DNA of 64,000 nucleotides, from positions 1,327,665 through 1,391,664 of the forward strand of contig NZ_CP021850.1 of assembly GCF_002896855.1 (NCBI RefSeq), in the 5' to 3' direction. Shown piece after piece: positions 1-10,380 of the stretch (position 1 is the stretch's first letter; the number at the start of each line of letters is the position of its first letter). Source of the stretch: Clostridium thermosuccinogenes (GTDB lineage Bacteria; Bacillota; Clostridia; Acetivibrionales; DSM-5807). The notes below the pieces were generated by a model that worked only from the letters and a program-made list of their open reading frames with translations, searched no databases and was not told where the DNA came from. The translations under genes were made by a program, and so were the position numbers.

Positions 1-98
1 TGCACAGATTGCCCATTTTGGGCATTGAGCTTGAACTTCGATCATGGCAGAGTTGTGTTTGATCTAACTTATAACAAGCTTTCCTGACAGGTGGTTTT

Positions 99-524
99 AT
101 GTTTATATCGGAGACACATTTTACAGTGCGCTACGCGGAAACAGATCAAATGGGTATAGTGCACCACTCCAACTACCCTATATGGTTTGAAGCAGGAAGA
201 ACAGACTTTATAAGAAAAATGGGTATGCCTTATTCCAGTATTGAGAAGGAAGGCCTGATGCTCCCTCTTCTTGAGTTGAAATGCAAGTTTCAGGCTCCGG
301 CGAGGTATGAAGATGAGGTGGTGGTGAAGACTTGGATAAAGGAGGCCACTTATACCCGACTGACCTTTTCTTACGAAGTTATCAAGGCCGGAGAGAATGA
401 AATTCTTACTCTTGGTGAAACTATGCATGTTTGGACGAATAGGGATTTAAAGCCTGTAAATATAAAAAAGAATGCCCCCCACATTTATGCGCTCATAATG
501 GAGTGTATGAAGCTAGGTGATTGA
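99..524 (+). CDS. Acyl-CoA thioesterase, YbgC/4-hydroxybenzoyl-CoA thioesterase family
   Basis: A 141-residue single hotdog-fold protein, the usual length for this family. The N-terminal stretch RYAETDQMGIVHHSNY (about residues 11-26) is the family signature; its Asp is the expected catalytic residue, and the following WFEAGR is also typical. Members hydrolyse short- or medium-chain acyl-CoA esters in the cytosol; the substrate cannot be read from the sequence. The ATG at 99 has a modest aggtgg Shine-Dalgarno. It stands alone, 88 bases before pgsA. Family call firm, substrate unknown. Confidence 0.88.
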   Translation: MFISETHFTVRYAETDQMGIVHHSNYPIWFEAGRTDFIRKMGMPYSSIEKEGLMLPLLELKCKFQAPARYEDEVVVKTWIKEATYTRLTFSYEVIKAGENEILTLGETMHVWTNRDLKPVNIKKNAPHIYALIMECMKLGD

Positions 525-612
525 ACTTTGCCTACAAAAGCCATATCTTGAGCGTTAAGGATTAGGTAGTGAAATATGCTGGTAGCTAATATTTTTTATA
601 GGTGGTGAGTTG

Positions 613-1152
613 GTGAATATCCCAAACATATTGACAGCATTAAGATTCGTTCTGATACCCATTTTCGGCTATGCCCTCTATAATGAGCATTATCTCGCTG
701 CAATAATCCTGTTCACGTTGGGCGGGATCACGGATATATTGGATGGGTACATAGCCAGAAAGTATAATCTGGTGACTTCTTTTGGAAAACTTGCCGATCC
801 GATAGCAGATAAGCTTATGCAGATTACAGCTCTGATTCTGATGACAATGCAGGAGCTAATACCTGGAGTTGTACTCATCGTCGTTGTTGCTAAAGAGATA
901 TTTATGGGATTGGGAAGTATTTCATTATATAAAAAGCACATAATTATTTCATCAAGCTGGTATGGCAAGCTTGCAACAGTGGTTTTCTATTTCGCCATAA
1001 TTATGACCATCATATTCAAAATGAGCGATTTAAGCAATGGCTATGCTGATATGCTGGTAAAGATTTTTATCGGGATGGCGGTTGCTTCTACGCTGTTTGC
1101 CTTTGTAATGTATGTAATTTCCTATAGAAAAATAAGCAACAAATCAAAATAA
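613..1152 (+). CDS. pgsA: CDP-diacylglycerol--glycerol-3-phosphate 3-phosphatidyltransferase
   Basis: Makes phosphatidylglycerol phosphate from CDP-diacylglycerol and glycerol-3-phosphate in the cytoplasmic membrane, the committed step to phosphatidylglycerol and cardiolipin. The CDP-alcohol phosphatidyltransferase signature is complete: Asp44-Gly45, Ala48-Arg49, Gly58, Asp62 and Asp66. Several hydrophobic segments follow, as in the family, and the 179-residue length is normal. I chose GTG at 613 (protein starts MNIPN, as in other PgsA) because aggtggtga lies at the right distance; a TTG three bases upstream is the alternative. Confidence 0.9.
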   Translation: MNIPNILTALRFVLIPIFGYALYNEHYLAAIILFTLGGITDILDGYIARKYNLVTSFGKLADPIADKLMQITALILMTMQELIPGVVLIVVVAKEIFMGLGSISLYKKHIIISSSWYGKLATVVFYFAIIMTIIFKMSDLSNGYADMLVKIFIGMAVASTLFAFVMYVISYRKISNKSK

Positions 1153-1417
1153 AAGTCTTGGGCTGGCAATCCTTGCTTGACCGAAAGGTGACGGCAATTT
1201 CTGAAGACTGTATCTAAAGTTCCTGAAATAGATATGGTTTTCATGCCGTTGACAGGCGGCAATTTGCGAAAGCTGATTTATCAATTCCTATAGATGGCTG
1301 TATAACGGTCATATGCGATATGAAGTGTGTATATTCACAAATTTATGGTTTTATTTCGACAAGGCATTGTATTAATATATGCCAATGAGACAAAATGCTG
1401 AATCTTAGGAGTTTGGA

Positions 1418-2314
1418 ATGTTCGGGTATATTCTTCCGGAAAAGCCGGAATTAAAGATAAAAGAATATGATTTGTACAGAGCTTATTACTGCGGCGTATG
1501 CAAATCTATAGCCAAGAGATACGGACAAGTCCCGAGGCTCACCCTTAATTATGATTCAACCTTTCTTGCCATATTACTGGCCTCAGTTTCGGAAGAAAAA
1601 AGAGATATCCGAATTGAGCGTTGCATTGCTCATCCGGTTAAGAAAAAGATTGTTGTAAGAAACAGTGAAATAATTGATTATGCATCAGACATGAACATAA
1701 TTCTTGCGTATTATAAACTGGAAGACGACTGGAGAGATGAAAGGTCTTTAATATCCGGAGCGGCTTCACTATTTTTAAGGAACACTTATAAAAAGATCCG
1801 GAAGAAATATCAGGAAAAATGTGATATAATTTTGAGACGGTTGAACGAACTGGCAGCGCTGGAGAAGGAAAAATGCAATTCCATGGACAGAGCTGCGGAG
1901 CCTTTTGCAAAACTCATGGAAGAGATCATGCTTTACAGAAACGACCGGATGGATGAAAAGCATGCAAATATACTTAAATGGATGGGTTACAATATAGGTA
2001 AATGGATTTATATCATCGATGCATATAATGATCTGGAAGACGATATCAGGAATAATTCATACAACCCTTTTATTTACCAGTATAATTATACAGAGGGTGC
2101 AAAGGGCGATGTCTTAAGCTTTAAAAATAAAATAAGGGATAGAGTCGAATTCAACCTGGTATATGCTCTGAACCAGATAGCAAAGAGCTATGAGTTGATG
2201 GAAACCAGATGCAACAGGGGAATACTTGAAAATATTATTTATATGGGGATGCTGAGAAAAACAGAACAAATTCTTGGAATAGGGAGTTGTAAAGAAGTTG
2301 AGAAATCCGTATGA
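1418..2314 (+). CDS. DUF5685-family conserved protein of unknown function
   Basis: A 298-residue soluble, mostly helical protein that begins [12 protein letters not shown] and carries YYCGVCKS near residue 30, with a further Cys-Ala-His-Pro downstream; the Cys pairs could bind a metal, but that is inference. I assign it to DUF5685 from this start and the CGVCK motif, from memory. It overlaps the following J-domain gene by 17 bases, so the two are almost certainly translationally coupled. taggag at 1406-1411 supports the ATG. No enzymatic function can be assigned. Confidence 0.7.
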   Translation: MFGYILPEKPELKIKEYDLYRAYYCGVCKSIAKRYGQVPRLTLNYDSTFLAILLASVSEEKRDIRIERCIAHPVKKKIVVRNSEIIDYASDMNIILAYYKLEDDWRDERSLISGAASLFLRNTYKKIRKKYQEKCDIILRRLNELAALEKEKCNSMDRAAEPFAKLMEEIMLYRNDRMDEKHANILKWMGYNIGKWIYIIDAYNDLEDDIRNNSYNPFIYQYNYTEGAKGDVLSFKNKIRDRVEFNLVYALNQIAKSYELMETRCNRGILENIIYMGMLRKTEQILGIGSCKEVEKSV

Positions 2315-2912
2315 AGTATTGGGCATAAAAGAAGGAGCCAGCGAAGAAGAGATAAAAAAGGCATACAGGGAGCTTGTTAAGAAATATCATCCGGACCAGT
2401 ACCATGACAATCCTCTGTCCGAACTTGCGGAAGAAAAGCTCAGGGAAATAAACGAAGCCTATGACTATTTGATGAAGAACCAGTCCGCCGGAAACAGGAG
2501 CGGTTCTTGGGGGCAGAGCTATGGGGGTAACGGAGGTTATGGTACAAATGAGTTTTACAATCAGGTAAGAAGGCACATTCAGACCGGAAACATCAGTGCG
2601 GCAGAAAGCATGCTGAACAGTACCAACGACAGGTCTGCCCAGTGGTATTATTTAAGAGGGTTGATATTTTTGCGCAAAGGCTGGTATGATGAAGCCTATA
2701 ACAGCATTCAGATGGCTGTAAATATGGATCCTACAAACTTTGAATACAGGAATGCTCTGAATAATATGAGCATGAGAAATGCCACATACAGGGAAACAGC
2801 ATACGGGAGTGGATATAACCGGAATGACGATCTTTGCGCCATATGCCAGTTCCTATGGTGTGCCGACTGCTGCTGCGAGTGTACCGGTGGGGATTTGATA
2901 GGATGCTGTTAG
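2298..2912 (+). CDS. J-domain protein with a cysteine-rich C-terminal tail
   Basis: Residues 1-65 form a DnaJ-type J domain: [20 protein letters not shown] and the diagnostic HPD in KKYHPDQY, which stimulates Hsp70 ATPase. A Gly/Asn/Ser-rich linker follows, then a TPR-like helical segment (about residues 95-155). The last 25 residues hold nine cysteines in a CxxC-rich pattern. The protein lacks the DnaJ zinc-finger and substrate-binding domains, so it is a specialised co-chaperone rather than DnaJ. The TTG start lies inside the end of the preceding DUF5685 gene. Partner and client are unknown; the tail may bind metal or anchor the protein. Confidence 0.8.
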   Translation: MRNPYEVLGIKEGASEEEIKKAYRELVKKYHPDQYHDNPLSELAEEKLREINEAYDYLMKNQSAGNRSGSWGQSYGGNGGYGTNEFYNQVRRHIQTGNISAAESMLNSTNDRSAQWYYLRGLIFLRKGWYDEAYNSIQMAVNMDPTNFEYRNALNNMSMRNATYRETAYGSGYNRNDDLCAICQFLWCADCCCECTGGDLIGCC

Positions 2913-2957
2913 TTTTTACGGACGGCATTTTATGTTTTCAGATACCGGAGGTACTTT

Positions 2958-3479
2958 ATGGAAACTGGTAACAATGTATCAAATTCGAAAAAGGTCACTT
3001 TAAGCGGTTTGTTGCTTGCTCTGGTTGTAATTACCCTTTTTCTTGCAACGGTTTCGCCGGTAAACGAAATGTCTTTATATGCTTTAAGCTCCTTTTTCGT
3101 TTCAGTGGTAATTATAGAGCTGGGAATAAAAGCCGGCTGGGCTTTTTATGCTGCATCGTGCCTGCTTTCCCTTATAATTCCCAATAAGGTGGCCTTGATA
3201 CCCTACATCGTTTTTTTTGGATTGTACGGCATTGTAAAATTTTATATAGAAAAACTGAGCAAGTTGGCTCTGGAGTATATATTAAAGCTTATTTTCTTTA
3301 ATATCTTTGTGGCTGTGACGGTATTGTATCTGAACCAGTTAATACCCGAAGGGTTTCAAAGGTATTCTATGTGGGCTTTGATTGTAGCCGCTGAATTGGT
3401 ATTCGTTATCTACGATTATGCATATACGCTTTTTATTCAGTATTACAGGCACAGAATAAGAAACAGGCTTCGTATGTAA
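2958..3479 (+). CDS. Conserved hypothetical integral membrane protein
   Basis: A 173-residue protein with about five hydrophobic segments (near residues 14-32, 38-56, 62-88, 103-125 and 134-155) and a basic C-terminus (RHRIRNRLRM), so the tail is probably cytoplasmic. The ATG is preceded by ggaggt at 2947-2952. It follows the J-domain gene by 45 bases and may share its transcript. No family recognised; the layout loosely recalls small clostridial membrane proteins of unknown role. Confidence 0.65.
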   Translation: METGNNVSNSKKVTLSGLLLALVVITLFLATVSPVNEMSLYALSSFFVSVVIIELGIKAGWAFYAASCLLSLIIPNKVALIPYIVFFGLYGIVKFYIEKLSKLALEYILKLIFFNIFVAVTVLYLNQLIPEGFQRYSMWALIVAAELVFVIYDYAYTLFIQYYRHRIRNRLRM

Positions 3480-3565
3480 AGAGCCGGGGGTATCCTCGGC
3501 CCATCCGAAGTGTAACGCTTTTGGATTGTCAAAGATCGGTTTGATGACGCTCCGTAACTTGTGTA

Positions 3566-3594
3566 TTGAAAAAGAAAAAATTATGTAATAGAAT
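3566..3594 (+). promoter_or_regulatory. Predicted sigma-A promoter for the small membrane protein at 3630
   Basis: TTGAAA at 3566-3571, a 17-base spacer, and TAGAAT at 3589-3594. A start point near 3601 would exclude the upstream TTG codon at 3597 and supports initiation at ATG 3630. Confidence 0.5.
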
Positions 3595-3629
3595 TATTGG
3601 TAAAATATGTTAACGGGGTGGAGCAGCCG

Positions 3630-3917
3630 ATGACTGATATTACATACTCTATTGGCGTTTTTATCGTGATTCTGGCAGCCGGATGTGTTGTAAACCTGCT
3701 GGAAAGGCATTATGTTGTCCAGCTATCCGGGATTGCTTTCTTTGTCCTGTTTGCTGCTTTCAAGGCTTATCAAATAGTCGCCATACATGATTCCATATCC
3801 CCAAGTCAGCTTTACCAACTGCTTTTGCCGATGTTTTCAGGGATATGTGCCTGCCTTATAAGCATGGTGCTGGGGTTCTTTTTGTTTCCATCCCTGAGAA
3901 AGCGATTCAAGGACTAG
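3630..3917 (+). CDS. Small hypothetical membrane protein
   Basis: A 95-residue protein with three hydrophobic segments (about residues 7-22, 31-49 and 65-88) and a short basic C-terminus (SLRKRFKD). I start at ATG 3630, with ggggtggag seven bases upstream; a TTG at 3597 in frame lies upstream of the likely transcription start. No family recognised. Confidence 0.55.
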   Translation: MTDITYSIGVFIVILAAGCVVNLLERHYVVQLSGIAFFVLFAAFKAYQIVAIHDSISPSQLYQLLLPMFSGICACLISMVLGFFLFPSLRKRFKD

Positions 3918-3990
3918 GTTTTGCAGTTTCTATGCCTTTTTAAAAGCACTCCCCTTTCTGAATCATTTTGTAAAATTATGCTTAATAAAA

Positions 3991-4019
3991 TTGATTTTCC
4001 TCAGATATTATAATAATAT
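3991..4019 (+). promoter_or_regulatory. Possible promoter for the GH2 gene
   Basis: TTGATT at 3991-3996, 17 bases, TAATAT at 4014-4019, in a very AT-rich gap 40 bases before the GH2 start codon. An overlapping TATAAT at 4009-4014 has poor spacing. Confidence 0.35.
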
Positions 4020-4058
4020 CTTATAAGTGGAAGAAATAATGTTCAGGAGGAGTTTTTT

Positions 4059-5801
4059 ATGAATATACCAAGAAGTGAGTATCCGAGACCGCAGTTCTTT
4101 CGTGACAGTTGGCAATGCCTGAACGGCGAATGGGATTTTGCCTTTGATTTCGGCAAAAGCGGAAAGGATAGAGGATATTTTAAACCTGAAACCAAATTTG
4201 ATAAAAAGATATTAGTTCCCTTTTGTCCCGAATCAAAACTGTCGGGCATAGAATGCAAGGATTTTCTTAATTCTGTCTGGTATAAAAGGACGATAACCTT
4301 GACGGAAGAACAATTAAAAAACAGGGTACTGCTTCATTTCGGAGCCGTTGATTATTACTGCACTGTTGCGATTAATGGCGAGATATGCGGCAGCCACAAG
4401 GGTGGCTACAGTTCCTTTTGCTTTGAAATTACTAAGTACCTGCATGTTGGGGAAAACACCATAACCGTCAATGCCGTGGATGAGCAGAGAAATGGCAAGC
4501 AGCCCCGGGGAAAGCAGTGCGGAGGATATTACTCGGCAGGTTGTGATTATACCCGCACAACAGGCATCTGGCAGACAGTATGGCTGGAGTTCGTCCCTGA
4601 AATATATCTGAAATCCGTAAAAATAATCACCGATTATAAAAACAATTCGGTATCCTTTACTGCCAAGGTTGATGGTGAAAGCAGCAACATGTCTTTATTG
4701 ACCCGGATATTTTTTGAAGGCGAACTGCAGGCTGAAAAGGAGGTATCCTTAAATTGCGGCAGCACGCCATATTCGATGACGGTGGATAATGTCCGGCTGT
4801 GGGAGCCTGGAAACCCGAACCTGTATGATGTAGAATACATACTTTATGTAGATGGAAAAATGATGGACAAGGTGCAAAGCTATTTCGGATTCCGCACCGT
4901 CACGCTGGAAAACCACGCCATATACATAAACGGAAAGCCTGTGTATCAAAGGCTGGTGCTGGATCAAGGCTTTTATCCCGATGGTATATATACAGCCCCC
5001 AGTGATGCCGATCTTAAGAGGGATATCGAGCTTTCCATGGCGCTGGGCTTTAATGGAGCGAGACTTCACGAAAAAATGTTCGAGGAGCGCTATCTGTACT
5101 GGGCGGACCGGCTGGGATACATTGTGTGGGGAGAGCATGCCAATTGGGGCCTGGACATCACTACCTACGAAAGTCTGGCTAACTTCCTGCCTGAGTGGAT
5201 GGAAACTTTGGAAAGGGATTTCAATCATCCGTCCATCGTAGGATGGTGCCCCTTCAATGAAACATGGGACTATAACCACCGCCGTCAGGACGACCGCGTG
5301 CTTTATACGGTGTACCAGGTGACGAAGGCTATCGACAGTACCCGGCCTGTGATTGACACCAGCGGTAATTTCCATGTGATTACCGATATTTACGATATCC
5401 ATGATTATGAGCAGGATACGGAGATATTCACCAAGCGTTATGCTGCGGTGACCAAAGATGAGGTATATGAAACATTTCCGGACAGGCAGCGTTATGGAGG
5501 ACAGCCGTATTTTGTCAGTGAATATGGAGGCATGTTCTGGGCTCCGTACGAAAAAGACGGTTGGGGATATGGCAAAGCTCCGGAGGATGAAAAAGAGTTT
5601 GCGAATCGTTATGCCAGCTTGACCAAGGCACTGATGGATAATGAAAATATATGTGCCTTCTGCTACACCCAGTTGTACGATGTGGAGCAGGAAAAGAACG
5701 GATTGTATACCTATGACCGCAAGCAGAAATTCTCTCCGGAAACTTATGAGCTTATCCGCAGCGTGAACCAGGCTGTTGCCGGAATTGAAAAAAAGAAATA
5801 A
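4059..5801 (+). CDS. Glycoside hydrolase family 2 protein (beta-galactosidase/beta-glucuronidase-like)
   Basis: A 580-residue GH2 enzyme with the usual sugar-binding jelly roll, Ig-like middle domain and TIM barrel. The acid/base Glu is Glu401 in CPFNETW, and the nucleophile is probably Glu488 in FVSEYGG. No signal peptide is visible, so it should act in the cytosol on imported oligosaccharides. Length is at the short end of the family, similar to uncharacterised clostridial GH2 proteins rather than LacZ. Specificity (galactoside, glucuronide or mannoside) cannot be told. Strong aggaggag Shine-Dalgarno; monocistronic, with no transporter beside it. Confidence 0.85.
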   Translation: MNIPRSEYPRPQFFRDSWQCLNGEWDFAFDFGKSGKDRGYFKPETKFDKKILVPFCPESKLSGIECKDFLNSVWYKRTITLTEEQLKNRVLLHFGAVDYYCTVAINGEICGSHKGGYSSFCFEITKYLHVGENTITVNAVDEQRNGKQPRGKQCGGYYSAGCDYTRTTGIWQTVWLEFVPEIYLKSVKIITDYKNNSVSFTAKVDGESSNMSLLTRIFFEGELQAEKEVSLNCGSTPYSMTVDNVRLWEPGNPNLYDVEYILYVDGKMMDKVQSYFGFRTVTLENHAIYINGKPVYQRLVLDQGFYPDGIYTAPSDADLKRDIELSMALGFNGARLHEKMFEERYLYWADRLGYIVWGEHANWGLDITTYESLANFLPEWMETLERDFNHPSIVGWCPFNETWDYNHRRQDDRVLYTVYQVTKAIDSTRPVIDTSGNFHVITDIYDIHDYEQDTEIFTKRYAAVTKDEVYETFPDRQRYGGQPYFVSEYGGMFWAPYEKDGWGYGKAPEDEKEFANRYASLTKALMDNENICAFCYTQLYDVEQEKNGLYTYDRKQKFSPETYELIRSVNQAVAGIEKKK

Positions 5802-5850
5802 TAAATAATAGAATTAAAAGAAATAATGAAATATTAAGAGGAATATCTTT

Positions 5851-8232
5851 ATGGATGAAAGAGCGCTAAGAGTACTGGAGTACGACAAGATAATAAAAAA
5901 GCTGGCCGATATGACTGCATCGGTACCGGGCCGGGAGATTGCCGAATCTCTTAAGCCTGAGACGGAGCTGTCCCGGGTGGAGCAAAGCCTTAAGGAGACC
6001 AGCGATGGTGTAAGCTTCATTGTAAGAAAAGGAAGCCCTCCGATGAGTGGAATCCACGATTTAAGGTCTATATTGAAGCGGGTTGAAATAGGAGCAATAT
6101 TGAATCCCGGAGAGCTTTTGAAGGTATCCGACGTACTCGGGACGTGCCGTAGGCTGAAAGCTTACAGCTCGGAAAGCGTTTCGATGGAACAGGACAATGT
6201 AGTCACTGAGCTTATTAATTGTCTTGTGTCCAATAAAAGAGTGGAAGACAAGATAAAGATGGCGGTGCTGAACGAGGAAGAGCTGGCAGATGGAGCGAGC
6301 CCGGCTTTGGCTGATATCAGGAGAAAGATCAAGGATGCACAGAATTCTATCAAAGAAAAACTGAATGATCTGATAAGATCTTCTAAATATCAGAAGTTCA
6401 TGCAGGAAGCTATAGTCACCATGAGGGGTGACAGGTATGTGATCCCGGTCAAGCAGGAATACAGAAGTGAAATACCAGGTCTGATTCATGATGCTTCCGC
6501 CAGTGGGGCAACCATATTCATTGAGCCCATGGCGGTTGTGGAGGCAAACAACAATATCCGGCAGCTGAAAATCAAGGAGCAGGCAGAGATCGAACGCATC
6601 CTGTATGAACTTACAGCTGATGTCTCAGGCATCCTGGATGGACTGAAAGGGAATGTGACTCTGCTGGCAAAACTGGATTTCATATTTGCCAAGGCAAAAT
6701 TGAGCGTGGACTATAAATGCGTGTGCCCCAAGCTTAATAAGGACGGGCATATAGTGATAAAGAAGGGAAGGCACCCGTTGCTTGACCCGAAAACGGTGGT
6801 TCCGATTGATTTCTGGATAGGAGATCAGTTTAATACCCTGGTGGTGACTGGTCCGAATACAGGCGGAAAAACCGTTACATTGAAAACTGTAGGTCTTTTT
6901 ACCCTTATGACGCAGGCAGGCTTGCATGTGCCGGCCAATGAAGGTACCGTCATGAGCGTTTTCGAGAAAGTTTTTGCCGATATTGGGGATGAGCAGAGCA
7001 TAGAGCAGAGCCTCAGCACCTTTTCATCCCATATGAAGAATATTGTCGGCATCCTGGAGAAGGCTGACGACTCATCCCTGGTACTGTTTGATGAGTTGGG
7101 TGCCGGTACGGATCCTACGGAGGGAGCTGCTCTGGCTATGGCGATATTGGAATGCCTTCACCAGACTGGCACCATCACAGTGGCTACAACTCATTACAGT
7201 GAGCTGAAGGTTTACGCCATATCTACAAAGGGTGTGGAAAATGCCTGCTGCGAGTTTGATGTGGAAACTTTAAAACCGACATATAAGCTGCTGATCGGGG
7301 TTCCGGGCAAGAGCAATGCCTTTGCCATTTCCAAAAGGCTTGGCCTGGGAGAGGATATAATCGAAAGAGCGAAGGAGTTCCTCACCCAGGAAGATATAAA
7401 GTTTGAAGATCTGCTGATGAACATAGAAAAGAACAGAAGTGAAGCGGAAAAGGAAAGGATTAAGGCTGAGCGCTACAGGATTGAGATAGAAAACCTGAAA
7501 AAGGAGCTGGAGGAGCAGAAAAAGAAGCTTGAGCAGCAAAAGGAAAAGCTTCTCAGGGAAGCCAAGGAAGAAGCCAGGAAGATCCTTCTTAATGCCAAGG
7601 CGGAAGCAGAGGACATTCTGGAGGAAATGAGACGCATTGAGAAGGAACAGGAAACCATCGAAAAGAGAAAAGAAGCAGAACAGTTTAAGATGAAGCTTAA
7701 GAACCGGTTAAACGAGATTGAGGATTCCCTGGCTGAATCGGCAATGCCAAAACATGGATATGTAAAACCTCCGGAAAATTTGAAGCCCGGAGAAAGCGTG
7801 CTTATAGTAAACCTCAACCAGAAGGGAATTGTCATAAATCCTCCTGATCATAACGGTGAAGCCCTTGTGCAGGCAGGTATAATGAAAATAAACGTACATG
7901 TAACCAACCTGAAGCGCATCGATGAGCAGAAGGAAGAAATAAAGAAAGCTATGGGAATAGGAAAGATCGGAGTTTCTAAAGCCAGGACCATATCCACGGA
8001 GGTGGATGTCAGAGGCCAGACTTTGGATGAAGCGATAGAGGTCGTTGATAAGTATCTGGATGATGCGGCAATTGCAGGCTTAAAGGAGATTTCGATCATC
8101 CACGGCAAAGGTACGGGTGTATTGAGAAGCGGAATACACCAGTTTTTGAAGACTAACCGGCATGTGAACAGCTTCCGTCTGGGGAAATATGGTGAAGGGG
8201 AAACCGGTGTGACCATAGTTGAATTAAATTAA
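5851..8232 (+). CDS. mutS2: Endonuclease MutS2
   Basis: A 793-residue MutS2: MutS core and clamp, ATPase, long coiled coil (about residues 520-630) and C-terminal Smr endonuclease domain. Walker A is GPNTGGKT from Gly334 and Walker B DELGAGTDP from Asp414. The Smr motif VDVRGQTLDEA and the IIHGKGTG loop are intact. MutS2 restrains homologous recombination and, in Bacillus, rescues collided ribosomes. It lacks the mismatch-recognition domain of MutS. Followed by an intrinsic terminator at 8380. Confidence 0.96.
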   Translation: MDERALRVLEYDKIIKKLADMTASVPGREIAESLKPETELSRVEQSLKETSDGVSFIVRKGSPPMSGIHDLRSILKRVEIGAILNPGELLKVSDVLGTCRRLKAYSSESVSMEQDNVVTELINCLVSNKRVEDKIKMAVLNEEELADGASPALADIRRKIKDAQNSIKEKLNDLIRSSKYQKFMQEAIVTMRGDRYVIPVKQEYRSEIPGLIHDASASGATIFIEPMAVVEANNNIRQLKIKEQAEIERILYELTADVSGILDGLKGNVTLLAKLDFIFAKAKLSVDYKCVCPKLNKDGHIVIKKGRHPLLDPKTVVPIDFWIGDQFNTLVVTGPNTGGKTVTLKTVGLFTLMTQAGLHVPANEGTVMSVFEKVFADIGDEQSIEQSLSTFSSHMKNIVGILEKADDSSLVLFDELGAGTDPTEGAALAMAILECLHQTGTITVATTHYSELKVYAISTKGVENACCEFDVETLKPTYKLLIGVPGKSNAFAISKRLGLGEDIIERAKEFLTQEDIKFEDLLMNIEKNRSEAEKERIKAERYRIEIENLKKELEEQKKKLEQQKEKLLREAKEEARKILLNAKAEAEDILEEMRRIEKEQETIEKRKEAEQFKMKLKNRLNEIEDSLAESAMPKHGYVKPPENLKPGESVLIVNLNQKGIVINPPDHNGEALVQAGIMKINVHVTNLKRIDEQKEEIKKAMGIGKIGVSKARTISTEVDVRGQTLDEAIEVVDKYLDDAAIAGLKEISIIHGKGTGVLRSGIHQFLKTNRHVNSFRLGKYGEGETGVTIVELN

Positions 8233-8379
8233 GCCTTCATTAAAAGGCAAATTTGCTGACATACACAACTACACAACGCTAATACTGACTGCAATCTATC
8301 TATGAGAATGCAGTTAATGGTAAAAATAACCAAATGCCGGAAGGCAAGTTTCACCGGCCCATTTAAAACGATTGATTTT

Positions 8380-8414
8380 AAGCCCGCAATTTGACAACTG
8401 CGGGCTTTGCTTTT
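8380..8414 (+). terminator. Intrinsic terminator after mutS2
   Basis: Stem aagcccgca / tgcgggctt (9 bp) with a ten-base loop, followed by a T-rich tail. Confidence 0.8.
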
Positions 8415-8456
8415 ACGTCAGGAGCTGTCGTTATTGGTGATTGCACAATAAAGATG

Positions 8457-8485
8457 TTGACAAGAAAAAGAGGTTAAACTAGAAT
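8457..8485 (+). promoter_or_regulatory. Predicted sigma-A promoter for typA
   Basis: Consensus TTGACA at 8457-8462, exact 17-base spacer, TAGAAT at 8480-8485; placed between the mutS2 terminator and the typA start codon. Confidence 0.7.
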
Positions 8486-8529
8486 TATTATGTTTATTAT
8501 AGACATTTGATGTTAAAGGGAGAATTTAA

Positions 8530-10365
8530 GTGGAAGATATAAAAATAAGAGAAGACATAAGAAACATAGCAATAATCGCCCACGTTGACCATGGAAAGAC
8601 TACTCTGGTGGACGGAATGCTTAAGCAAAGCGGAATTTTCAGGGAGAATGAGCAGGTTCAGGAGAGGGTTATGGACTCCAATGACCTGGAAAGGGAAAGG
8701 GGTATCACCATTCTTGCCAAAAATACCGCTGTTAAATATAATGGAGTAAAAATCAACATAGTTGATACCCCGGGACATGCAGATTTTGGCGGTGAAGTTG
8801 AACGTTCCCTCAAGATGGTGGACGGTGTGCTTCTGCTGGTTGATTCTTTTGAGGGTCCGATGCCTCAGACGCGATTTGTGCTTAGGAAGGCTTTGCAGCT
8901 TAATCTTAAGCCGATTGTTGTCATAAACAAAATTGACAGGCCGGATGCCAGACCGAAGGAAGTCATCGATGAAGTGCTGGAGCTTTTTATCGAACTGGGT
9001 GCCGACGACGACCAGCTGGAATTTCCGATAATATATGCTTCCTCCAAGGATGGGTACGCAGTTTATGAGTTAACCGATGAAAAGGTGAATCTCAGGCCTT
9101 TGTTTGAAACGATAATAGAAAAAGTGCCTGCACCGAAGGGATATTTCGACAAGCCCCTTCAAATGCTGGTGTCCACCATTGACTATGATGATTATGTAGG
9201 CAGAATAGCCATAGGGCGTGTTGAGCGCGGAGTCATCAAGGCAGGCCAGCCGGCAGTGATATGCAAAAAGGATGGGCGGATAGAAAACATAAAGATCAGC
9301 CGTCTCTATAAGTTTGAAGGATTAAAAAGAATAGAGGCCAGCGAGGCAACTGTGGGGGATATTGTATCGATATCCGGAGTCGGGGATATCACCATAGGCG
9401 AAACCGTCTGCGATGTGCAGAACCCCGAACCACTGCCATTTATAGATATCGATGAGCCTACCATAACCATGACCTTTAGTGTAAACAACAGCCCTTTTGC
9501 CGGCCGGGAAGGGACATATGTCACATCCAGGCATTTAAGGGACAGGCTGTTCAAAGAACTGGAGACCAATGTCAGCTTAAGGGTTGAGGAGACCGATTCA
9601 CCGGATTCTTTCAAGGTTTCCGGCCGTGGAGAGCTTCATCTTTCAGTATTGATAGAAACAATGAGGCGACAGGGATATGAGTTCCAGGTTTCAAAACCCT
9701 CGGTTATTTATAAGGAAATTGACGGTGTGATCTGTGAACCTGTGGAGTATTTGATTATAGATGTTCCGGAGGATTACATGGGGGTAGTCATGGAAAAGCT
9801 GGGCGCAAGGAAGGCAGAGCTGGTAAACATGCATTCTGCCAATCAGGGATATATGCGTCTGGAGTTTAAAATACCTTCCAGAGGCCTTATAGGATATCGT
9901 TCGGAATTTTTGACGGACACAAAGGGAAATGGTATAATGAATTCTGTATTTCACGGTTTCGAACCTTCCAAGGGCGAAATCCAGGGCAGGCAAAGAGGTT
10001 CAATGATTGCATGGGAGGACGGGGAAGCTGTTACCTACGGCCTGTACAATGCACAGGAGAGGGGAACCCTCTTCATTGAACCCGGTGTAAAAGTGTATGA
10101 AGGAATGATAGTTGGTGAAAATGCCAGATCAGAGGATATTGTGGTCAATGTATGCAAGAAGAAGCATGTGACCAATATGCGCGCTTCGGGTTCGGATGAA
10201 GCCCTGCGTTTGACGCCTCCGCGTATTTTGAGCCTTGAGCAGTCACTGGAGTTTATCAATGACGACGAGCTGGTAGAAGTTACTCCTAAGAGCATAAGGC
10301 TTAGAAAGAGAATATTGGATACCGAACAGAGGGCTAAAGCCGAAGCAAAAGCTAGAAAAGGATAG
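8530..10365 (+). CDS. typA: Ribosome-associated GTPase TypA/BipA
   Basis: A 611-residue translational GTPase. G1 is AHVDHGKT (about residues 17-24), G3 DTPGHADF, and G4 NKID, with the EF-G-like domains II, III and V and the TypA-specific C-terminal domain ([17 protein letters not shown]). BipA binds the 70S ribosome at the EF-G site and is needed for ribosome assembly and stress or cold growth. The GTG start follows aaagggag. Own promoter at 8457; mltG follows after 15 bases, probably cotranscribed. Confidence 0.97.
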   Translation: MEDIKIREDIRNIAIIAHVDHGKTTLVDGMLKQSGIFRENEQVQERVMDSNDLERERGITILAKNTAVKYNGVKINIVDTPGHADFGGEVERSLKMVDGVLLLVDSFEGPMPQTRFVLRKALQLNLKPIVVINKIDRPDARPKEVIDEVLELFIELGADDDQLEFPIIYASSKDGYAVYELTDEKVNLRPLFETIIEKVPAPKGYFDKPLQMLVSTIDYDDYVGRIAIGRVERGVIKAGQPAVICKKDGRIENIKISRLYKFEGLKRIEASEATVGDIVSISGVGDITIGETVCDVQNPEPLPFIDIDEPTITMTFSVNNSPFAGREGTYVTSRHLRDRLFKELETNVSLRVEETDSPDSFKVSGRGELHLSVLIETMRRQGYEFQVSKPSVIYKEIDGVICEPVEYLIIDVPEDYMGVVMEKLGARKAELVNMHSANQGYMRLEFKIPSRGLIGYRSEFLTDTKGNGIMNSVFHGFEPSKGEIQGRQRGSMIAWEDGEAVTYGLYNAQERGTLFIEPGVKVYEGMIVGENARSEDIVVNVCKKKHVTNMRASGSDEALRLTPPRILSLEQSLEFINDDELVEVTPKSIRLRKRILDTEQRAKAEAKARKG

Positions 10366-10380
10366 GAATGGGGTAATTGC

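Noticed and set aside
3482-3499. Hairpin gccgggg-gtat-cctcggc as a terminator
   Set aside because: Only seven pairs with a wobble and no T tract follows; left as an unassigned stem.
4749-5402. 217-codon minus-strand frame inside the GH2 gene
   Set aside because: Antisense of a well-supported GH2 catalytic domain, with no start signal of its own.
7473-7835. 120-codon minus-strand frame inside mutS2
   Set aside because: It is the antisense of the mutS2 coiled coil; Phe/Ser-rich translation of Glu/Lys codons.
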